Source of the DNA: Echinometra lucunter
Lineage: Eukaryota > Echinodermata > Echinoidea > Camarodonta > Echinometridae
Direction: 5' to 3'
Length of the DNA: 64,000 bases
Assembly (NCBI GenBank): GCA_029962745.1
Contig: CM057162.1
Coordinates: 7,509,080-7,573,079 of the forward strand
This document shows, one piece after another, positions 55,865 through 64,000 of the stretch (its first letter is position 1; the number at the start of each line of letters is the position of its first letter). The translations under genes were made by a program, and so were the position numbers. Below the pieces are notes generated by a model, which was given only the letters and a program-made list of their open reading frames with translations, was not told where the DNA came from and did not search any database.

Positions 55865-56243
55865 ATTGCAGCCTGCAAGACAATTAGATACAGACTGTAA
55901 AAGATGTGATATTGCTTTACTATATATCTACAACCACTTTATTTCTATAAGTGGATACATTACACATCATGAATGAATAAATTTTGGTCACTCGTTTGCC
56001 AGCTTGCAAATAAAAAAATATCCTACTTTATGATTTAAAAAAAAAAAAATCAGGTGAGGAGCAAATGTAAGAATGATATGCTTGATAATGAGAGTAGTGA
56101 TTGATTTATTCAAAAATTGATACTGTAGCCATATGAATTGATTACAAACTATTTGTATTTTGTGTCAAAGTTTAGTTATGAATATCTTCTTTTTCTTCGT
56201 ATTTTCATTTCCAAATTGTAATCAGATCTGTTTCCATTTTCAG

Positions 56244-57690
56244 GCCCCGGTATTCCTTCATAAATATATCACAGCCATCAGACCACCTTCAACAGCAACC
56301 CATGGGTGATGGACAGCCATCAGACCGCCCTCGACAGCAACCCACAGGTGATGTACACTCTTCATACCAGGTGCATTCAACATTGCAACCATCAGACCTG
56401 TCTCAGAGGCAATCCCTAGGTGGCGTAGACTCTTCATACCAGGTACATCCTCTTAGAAGGACATCAAAGCCATCAGACCACCCTCAACAGCAACCCATGG
56501 GTGATGTACACTCTCCATACCAGGTGCATTCAACATTGCAACCATCAGACCTGTCTCAGAGGCAATCCCTAGGTGGCGTAGACTCTTCATACCAGGTACA
56601 TCCTCTTAGAAGGACATCAAAGCCATCAGACCACCCTCAACAGCAACCCATGGGTGATGTACACTCTCCATACCAGGTGCATTCAACATTGCAACCATCA
56701 GACCTGTCTCAGAGGCAATCCCTGGGTGGCGTAGACTCTTCATAACAGGTACATCCTCTTAGAAGGACATCAAAGCCATCAGACCACCCTCAACAGCAAC
56801 CCATGGGTGATGTACACTCTCCATACCAGGTGCATTCAACATTGCAACCATCAGACCTGTCTCAGAGGCAATCCCTGGGTGGCGCAGACTCTTCATACCA
56901 GGTACATCCTCTTAGAAGGACATCACAACCATCAGACCACCCTCAACAGCAACCCATGGGTGATGTACACTCTCCATACCACGTGCAATCTCTCCAAACA
57001 TCATCACCATTGGACCTGTCTCAGAAAAAACTCATTGGTGATGTGGGCTCATCACACCAAGCTCATCGTCTGAGATGGAAATCACAGTCGTCAGAGCAGG
57101 TGCTATCTCTACAAACATCATCACCATTAGACCTGTCTCAGAGGCAACCCATGGGTGATGTACACTCCTCATACCAGGTGCAATCTCTCCAAACGTCATC
57201 ACCATTGGACCTGTCTCAGAGGCAACCCACTGGTGATGTACACTCCTCATACCAGGTGCAATCTCTCCAAACGTCATCACCATTGGACCTGTCTCAGAGG
57301 CAACCCATTGGTGATGCACACTCCTCATACCAGGTGCAATCTCTCCAAACGTCATCACCATTGGACCTGTCTCAGAGGCAACCTATTGGTGATGTGGGCT
57401 CATCACACCAAGGTCATCGTCTAAGAAGGAAATCACAGTCATTAGAGCAGCTTCAATAGCCCTTGCAGTCAAGTACCTTGTCAGCAATCCATGAAATACC
57501 CAGTACTGCTAGAGGTCAAGTCTGTCATGGTGGCAACACAGCAAATACTGTAGGTCAGTTCTTTCATACATACGATGAAGGTAGCAGCAGTCAGAGCCGG
57601 TCACACAAGAGGCAAGCTCCTTCTACTCAGTCAAGAGTTCCACAAGAGGATCTCGAAAATCCAGAGAAGAAATCAAAGATTGGAATGTAG
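56244..57690 (+). pseudogene. Terminal tail exon of unit C with two premature stops
   Basis: 1447-bp homologue of 19630-20845 in the same phase after TTTCCATTTTCAG. All three open segments (56302-56745, 56803-57459, 57463-57690) are in one frame. They are separated only by a TAA at 56743 (TCATAACAG where other units read TCATACCAG) and a TAG at 57457 (CAATAGCCC for CAACAGCC). It carries nine PSDLS or PLDLS motifs and ends SKIGM. A product would end after about 167 residues, so the long tail is probably dead. Sequencing error is less likely, because each stop is a clean single-base change. Confidence 0.75.
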
Positions 57691-57729
57691 CTGCTATGAT
57701 ATTGATAGCATTCCACTATCTGACAACTA

Positions 57730-58320
57730 TTATTATTATTATTATTTATTTGGCACTTTCAGAAATCAAGAAACAAACAAAGGTAACATACAAAGTGAGT
57801 GAATACAATAATTTCATAGACCCCCATGCACCAAGCCAGGTAGCCTGGTAAGGAACAGGTCAACTAAATGGCCCACAGGCCTTCCTTCCCACTCCTGACC
57901 AAGTGCACAGAGATCTTAACATTCAGTATAAATACATAACATAATATAATATAACATTAAAAAAACAGATGAATTAGATAAAGTGATAAAAAGAATAATG
58001 ACACATTTACGTTAAGTGAAGCGAAGATGAAAACCAGGAGAGTGAGAAAAGAGAAAAGAAAGAAGTAAAGAAAGAGCAGTGGGTATATAATGAAGAATGC
58101 AAGAAAAATAACAAGACAAGGATAATGATTAAGATGCCATTATTTGCAAACGCAGTTATGGGTCATGATATTGTAATGATATTGTAAGTATGTTCAAATG
58201 TATCGATTTTTTTTTTTTGGCTGCATTTGAGGTAAAAAACAATAACAAAAGGAAGTAATCTACATATATGTAGATGCATGTGCAATATGGATTCAAATAC
58301 TTAATACTCAACTTAATACT
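57730..58320 (-). mobile_element. LINE 3'-end fragment with ATTATT tail, private to unit C
   Basis: 591-bp insertion flanked by CAACTA at 57724-57729 and 58321-58326. Units A and B have the uninterrupted sequence (CTGCTACCTGATTTTGG in B). On the minus strand it ends in tandem AATAAT repeats, the tail style of CR1/L2-type LINEs. It keeps no recognisable coding sequence. Confidence 0.75.
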
Positions 58321-60060
58321 CAACTACTTGACTTTGGAAGAATCACATTTTCCATTGAAAGAATGAAAGTCTATAGAAGTGAAATCTGGTTCCTATTGTC
58401 CTTTAGATTTGTTGAATTCTTTTTTCTGTATACAGGTATCTTATGTTTATGTGTTTATTATTGGATAATGAGCTTCTAGTTCAAGTTCAAAAAAGTCTTA
58501 TACAGGTGAGAATATTGACTGGAATACTGAAATGAAAATTTTGGTATAGTAAAAGTGACATGGAATCCATAACATACTTTACATAGCAAAATCTATTTTG
58601 ATGATTTGAACACTTTGATAATAGATTGATATGATCATGGAGACGTTCATGAATTTGTGTAACTCTTTGCCAGCTTCTGTTGACTATTGACACAATCGTA
58701 CAAATAAATTGAAGAGTTGTAATAATCAGTTTCTCCGTTACCATAATACCAGAAAAACTAAAAACAAAGCTAGTGTGTTTAAGTGATAACTAATCCAGCA
58801 TTTATGCTACTCTACAGAAAGCAGATTTTAAAGGAAAGATCAAAGTAACAATTGTCATTATTTTCCCCTCAAAATTAATTCAGCAAGCAAATTTGCTACC
58901 AGAGATTTTTTAAAGCTAATAGCTATCTTGTTAGATAACTTGATTGCATCATATTGAATTTAAATGGATTTTTTTTTACTCGAAATGACCCAAGCTGATG
59001 ATTAAGCAATGTTTTTTGACATCTTATTAATTTTCAAACTGGTCATTTTATGAAGTTTCTTGTTGACTACATAAGCATGTGGAAATTAACAAATAGTTAC
59101 ATGTATAATCCCAGTTGATGATTATGTAATGTTTCCATGAGGTCATATGATATTTATACTGGTTAGTCTGTATTTTTACCGTGTGTATGTCTGGTATATG
59201 AATACAGAGGTCTCTGATTTCAGTCTAGCATTTTCTTTGATGCAGATTGTAATTTGTACATGTTTTGTATTACCTGGTAAATTACTAGATTTCAATATCA
59301 GAAAATAATTGAGCTTTTCAACATTAATTTCTCATCAGATACATGTATATCACATGAATGAACAAAAAACCAAGATCAAAACAAGGGGACAAAAAAAATA
59401 GTATGAAGAAGATTCCTGGTTTTAATATCCTGAGGAAATATTTTACAGGATTTTCTTTACATTGTTTCTTTCCACATGTAAATACAATAAGTGCATTTAA
59501 GATACATGTGTTTGTTAATTGTATCAGTACAAGATTTTCCATAAAACATATTCCAAGCTTTTCATTGCCTTATTTCCTTATTTCTGTACTGTGAGTGTGG
59601 TAGATCGAAAGTGCCATGTATATATTTTGAGTGAATTCAGTACTATATTTTCAAATGTTTTATATAATGTATGTACATTTTGCAGATGCATGTACACTGT
59701 ATATTTCTAACTTGTACCATGTATATGATTGCCATACTTGCCTTTGCATGTATATATTATTAGTGTATTCAGTACTATATTTCAAATGATTTTGATAATA
59801 CATTTTGCAGATGCATGTATACTGTATATGTTTAACTTGTATATGATTGCCATACTTGCCTTTGCATTCCTTTGAGATTCAAATGTACAAAGTTCTGTTA
59901 CTTCCATTATACCTTGCCTGTTATTATGTTCTGATTATAATGATGTGATGTAATATTCATATCTACATTCATTGTTGTAGTATTTAATCCAATTTGCAGA
60001 GATTTGTGTTTTTAGTTAATGACATGAATATTGAATGAATCAATGCAATAATTAATGCAG
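58321..60060. other. 3' flank of unit C
   Basis: Alignable with 35245-37060 and 43436-45010, including two copies of the 133-bp block at 59630-59870 and an old TTAA MITE relative at about 58665. No gene. Confidence 0.7.
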
Positions 60061-60379
60061 ATTACTTGACCAAGCTCTATTGAGAGAAACCCTAGCTTGG
60101 TCACATGGCCTGGGGAGATAGAGCCTTCTACTTCTCTGGAATAAAGTTATGGAAAAGCCTTCCACAATCTGTTAGGAATAATGAGCCTTTATCAACTTTC
60201 ATGTTAGCACTCAAGACTTATCTACGTTATCTCAAAGGCAATAATTATACTAACAAATGTCATTGGAAATAAACTGTATAAATTTGACACTAACTTCATT
60301 TTGAGATATGTGAGAATTCGCCATCAATTGCCTTGAGTGCCCATCTGAGGTGGATACAGGCACTTTACAAGAAGCCTTT

Positions 60380-60414
<35 letters not shown>

Positions 60415-60430
60415 TTGCTTCTACATGAAA
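60061..60430 (+). pseudogene. Old LINE 3' remnant with CAT tail, unit C
   Basis: Third copy of the remnant at 37061. It is more decayed: its LINE C-terminal frame is broken and the segment near 60220 is deleted. It ends in a CAT microsatellite at about 60382-60412. Confidence 0.6.
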
Positions 60431-62522
60431 GTGCCTTAGACATTGTATAGTTTTAATGTACAAAAGATACCAAGGAACATACTAGTTGTGAATTGATATG
60501 AAACATTTTGAAAATGGTTACCTATGTCAATGTGAAATAATTTTCCAGTATTTAAATGAAGAAGCAATGATGTGAAAGCCTCTGTCATTTAAAAGGATAT
60601 CCGTAAGATCCGAACACGAAAATAGGCCTAAAAGTTGGGCCCAAAATTTTATTTACATGTGGTAGAAAAAAAGTTTGCTTATGTTTTCACTTCAAGACAA
60701 TTAAGAGCAGTTAGAGCGTGACTCATGTTGATTTTATGCAATGTACATGTGTTATGCTATGTAGTAGAAACACATCTTGTCTGTAGTCAGGAGGAGAAAA
60801 GTTGGCAGCAATAAGTGAAACTTTCAAAATATCAGGACAATTTTGGGGGTTTTTTCTGCTAGGTGTACATGCATGTTAACCTTTGGGCTCAACTTTACAT
60901 GTATATTTAAAACAAATGTTTGATATGTACACATATAATGTCTGATATGCTTTGTATCCCTATGTATTTTTATTAGAATGAATCATTACCACTGTCTTGA
61001 TAATCAACCGTTTCAGTGCCTCCATGTTTACATACAAAACTCACAAATACAATTTTGTGAGTTTGATACAAACATTATTCTGTGATAATTGAATTTCAAA
61101 AATCATTTCAAGACTAAGGATAAGCTTTTCATAGTCTCGACATATTAGATACAATATCAAAATCTAAACATTTAACCCTTCTACAACTCTGACAAGGATA
61201 AGAAGGGTCAGTGTACATGTTAACATACAAGTGTGTCATTATGAGAGAAAATGTATTTGAATGTTATTATAACAAAGGCAGTGGAGGATTGTAAGTTGCT
61301 ATTTCACAGACTTATTTTAATCTGAAAATTTAATTGAATATTATTATAACAGTATTGTTACTATCATAAGTATGGAGGCCAAGTAATTATTTGATTGACT
61401 TGTCATTTCAACCTCAGTGGAAATGAATTTTGTGACAGTAGAGATAGAAGTGTCATTGGTAAGAATCTTGCTGCATATACAGGTATTTTATGTATATGTA
61501 CAGTCAAACCTCATTGTATAGAACTTGTGCTCTTATAATACTCTGTTGTAAGAAGGCAACAATGGAATCATAAACCCATTTAAAGCTTTTTATTGTTAAG
61601 AAATATTTGATATAATATCAAAATTCATATGGTTTATTAACTTACAACACTGAAAGGGATCAGAAGAATCAGTGAAATATTAAAACAGAATTTTGTCATT
61701 ACCAGAAGAAATGATTGTTATTATAACACAAAGGCAATGGAGGATTATTAGTTGCTATTTCACCAACTTCTCATTGAATTTTAGAATATAATTGAATATT
61801 ATTATTAGAGCAGTTATTATTATAACTATGGAGGATGAATATTTATATGATTGACTTCTGATTTGAAGCTAAAAATGAATTTTGTAGAGATAGAAGTGTC
61901 ATGGGTATATGTTACAGGTATGTCATTTATATATGTACAGCCAGACTTCAATTATGCTCTAATAATACTTGTGTTGTATAAGAAGGTAATTTTGTTGGTT
62001 TTACTTCTGTGTATTCTGTTATTTTTGCGGTTCTGATATAACAAGGATTGAATATAACATGATTGCCATGTTAACAAGGAGCTTGTAAGAATGAGTTTCA
62101 ATTGTATTTGACTTTTGAAAGATGCTTGGTGAAAGTCACTTTTAATGAGGATCAAAGGAAAGCTAGAAGATATAATGGAAACTTTGGCATGGAATTAGCT
62201 CTGGAATTAGTCTTCATAATGTGATCATAAGAATATAAGGCTGTTCTTAGCAAATCACCAACACAGATCTCGGTATGTGTATTGTTAAATACACATACAA
62301 AACATCACTAATTTCTCAATAAAATTGGTCTCGTTTGTGTATAAATTTCAAGAACATTTTTACATGTACATGCTACATGTACAACAGTGTCAAAATGGTT
62401 GATAGTACTACTTCTAATGCTTGTGATATATTTTTCATAAAATTGGTTACCACAGTGTAATTATACTGCACTGATCCCTCAATTTTATAATTTGAAGTTA
62501 CATGTGTGTCTGCTGATAGCAA
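60431..62522. other. Unit C 3' flank, no gene
   Basis: AT-rich sequence matching 45881-47870 of unit B. It carries the empty site for the TTAA MITE near 62070. Frames at 61851-62036 and 61952-62155 lack motifs. Confidence 0.6.
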
Positions 62523-62707
62523 CCTGGGATGGTATTCTGAAAATAGCGTTATCTTTGCAATCAGAAATAGCATACGCCATTGGCTCACATCACGCTCTTT
62601 TGTCACAGTTTATACCAACCATAAGTATGCATTTTAAATTTGTTATGACAATTAACATTGTGAAGATAAGACAAAAGATAACACGATTTTCAGAATACCA
62701 GCCCAGG
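62523..62707. mobile_element. 185-bp MITE with CCTGGG...GGTATTCTGAAAAT inverted ends
   Basis: Inverted termini of about 30 bp: CCTGGGATGGTATTCTGAAA at the left and CAGAATACCAGCCCAGG at the right. Unit B lacks it at the matching place (AGCAACCATGATTGTTTTG near 47875). No clear target duplication could be read. Non-coding. Confidence 0.75.
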
Positions 62708-62759
62708 ATTATTTGATACAAAATAAAAACTTCATAACTTTCTTTGAATTGGTGATCTC

Positions 62760-63106
62760 TCATAATATGTGCAGTCTAGACTAGGGAGAGACATGGAAGG
62801 ATGATGGAAGAGAGATAGGCAGACACATACAGAGAGAAAGATAAATAGAAAGAGTGAGGGAGAGACAGTAAGAGAAACAAATAAGAGCAGAAAGGAAGAT
62901 ATAGATTTTTAAAAGACGTATCCAATGTATATGTGAGCCTTGGTAGACATTAAACAAATGAACAGAGAAAGATAAAGAGAAGGGGAGAGAGTGAGGGGGG
63001 GTAGCAAGAGAAAGGAATATGAACCAAAAGAGTGATCAAAAAAGACATTGAAAAAGTATATGTGTATTTTACATACAGTTCTGAGTAGAAACAGAGATAA
63101 TCAAAT
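62760..63106. repeat. GA-rich low-complexity tract, right end of unit C
   Basis: Purine-rich sequence with AGAGAGAAAG runs, matching the style of 47980-48720. No gene. Confidence 0.7.
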
Positions 63107-63670
63107 CAGTGGCGTAATGAGCCAAAATATTTGGGGGGGCTCAATCTTTGCGAGGAGTGAAGCGACCCAACCTGAGGCAGTGTAGGGACCGAGCCGGGGT
63201 ACCCCCCCCCCCTTCACATTACGGAGCTTCATTTTTTCGATTTAAATTCCAACTTCAGTTCAGTTCAATTTTTATTTTCTCTCATTTCCAACAAAAGTAT
63301 TTCATTTTAGTGGGGGCGGTAGTGAGCACGCGAAGCGCGCTCCCTAGGGGGGAGGGTGCAGGGAGGGGGGAGATTCCCCCCTCCCGCGCGAAGAGCGGAA
63401 GCTCCAACATTTGATGACATGTTTGATGACATGTACTGTTATGGATAAACGTGTCATGAATCTACCGACCGGAAAAGGATATTTTTTCATGAACTTGGAA
63501 ACATGATTATGAAAACATGCAGCCCAAATAATCTTAAGTTTCAAACAAATGCCAACGTTACACAAAATACTTTATTACTTATGATAATAATACAGACAAA
63601 GACACTGTGAAATAAAACGGACGAGCATGGAGAGGGTGTGATGCGGTGGAGTACCAGGGTTTCACTCCCA
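63107..63670. repeat. hAT-like MITE-related sequence, incomplete or nested
   Basis: Begins with CAGTGGCGTAATGAG at 63107 and contains the GCGCGAAGCGCGC-type block at about 63330-63410 also found in the element at 63671. No matching right terminus is seen, so it is truncated or interrupted. Confidence 0.5.
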
Positions 63671-63994
63671 CAGTGGCGTAGCTAGGATTTCATTTTAGTG
63701 GGGCGGTTGTGAGCGCGCGAAGCGCGCTCCCTAGGGGAAGGCCATAGGGGGAGGCAGGGGGAGGGTGCAGGGATCGAGGGGGGAGTTTTCCCCCTCCCGC
63801 ACGAAGCGCGGAAGCTCCGACGTTTCTTTGAATTGTTCCTTGTCTGCTCCCGCTCTTCTTACGTTCTCTTACCTTTTTTCTTTTCTCGCTGCTGCTTTTT
63901 TCCTTCTACTTTTTCTTTCTTTTTTTATTGGTGTTTTGGAGGGATGACCGCCCCCATCGCCCCCCCCCCTCCCCTCCCCCCTGCTACGCAAGTG
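63671..63994. mobile_element. hAT-like MITE, 324 bp, 8-bp target duplication cut by window end
   Basis: Left terminus CAGTGGCGTAGCTAGG and right terminus complementary to CACTTGCGTAGCAGG. The 8 bp to the left are CACTCCCA, and the six bases available to the right are CACTCC, consistent with an 8-bp hAT target duplication. The interior is G- and C-rich with GAGCGCGCGAAGCGCGCTC. Non-coding. Confidence 0.7.
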
Positions 63995-64000
63995 CACTCC

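Overview
The window looks like repeat-rich, intron-containing genomic DNA from an echinoderm, most probably a sea urchin. The evidence is a host gene built from small phase-matched LRR exons of the kind seen in the expanded sea-urchin NLR (NACHT-LRR) family, a dense and varied load of animal transposons, long introns, SINEs and microsatellites. Two runs of exactly 500 N (37577-38076 and 50077-50576) are assembly gaps. There are no bacterial operons, CRISPR arrays or rRNA genes.

Region 1-20859 holds the 3' part of one plus-strand gene. Four LRR exons (523-690, 8196-8363, 8935-9102, 11888-12058), each encoding two 28-residue repeats, are followed by a 98-bp exon (17552-17649) and a long terminal exon (19630-20845). 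All splice phases agree. The terminal exon encodes a roughly 404-residue tail of tandem repeats carrying many PxDLS motifs. The introns are tandem duplicates of one another and have been invaded by a 5'-truncated LINE (1747-8063) that itself carries a 2-kb palindromic element (3042-5034). They also carry two more foldback elements (9136-10950 and 13640-14419), a CACTA-like MITE, a tRNA-derived SINE, a 1.2-kb ACT/GCT microsatellite and an array of about 157-bp repeats.

Region 20860-35218 is a full-length, apparently young Ty3/gypsy-type LTR retrotransposon. Its two LTRs are unusually long (about 3.82 kb each) and nearly identical. It carries gag, protease-RT-RNase H and integrase in three separate reading frames. 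A fourth ORF sits where env would lie and encodes two C2H2 zinc fingers and a long charged coiled coil, with a strong splice acceptor 4 bp before its ATG. This is the best candidate in the window for an undescribed system.

Region 35219-63100 contains two further copies of the 3' end of the host gene. Unit B is 38077 to about 47950 and unit C about 55300 to 63100; the original is unit A. Each repeats the 98-bp exon, a tail exon and the same several kilobases of 3' flank. Each unit has its own private insertions: the LTR element in A, a 3.7-kb DNA transposon and a TTAA MITE in B, and a LINE 3' fragment and a small MITE in C. Comparison of units therefore reveals empty sites. The unit C tail exon is broken by two nonsense substitutions. 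Between B and C lie GA-rich low-complexity DNA, a decayed LINE (50798-53957) and a second CACTA-like MITE. The right edge ends in a hAT-like MITE.

The host gene, if functional, would join an LRR recognition region to a repetitive, possibly CtBP-binding tail. The extra tail exons are either partial duplicates or alternative 3' cassettes. The NACHT and effector domains, if present, lie upstream of the window.
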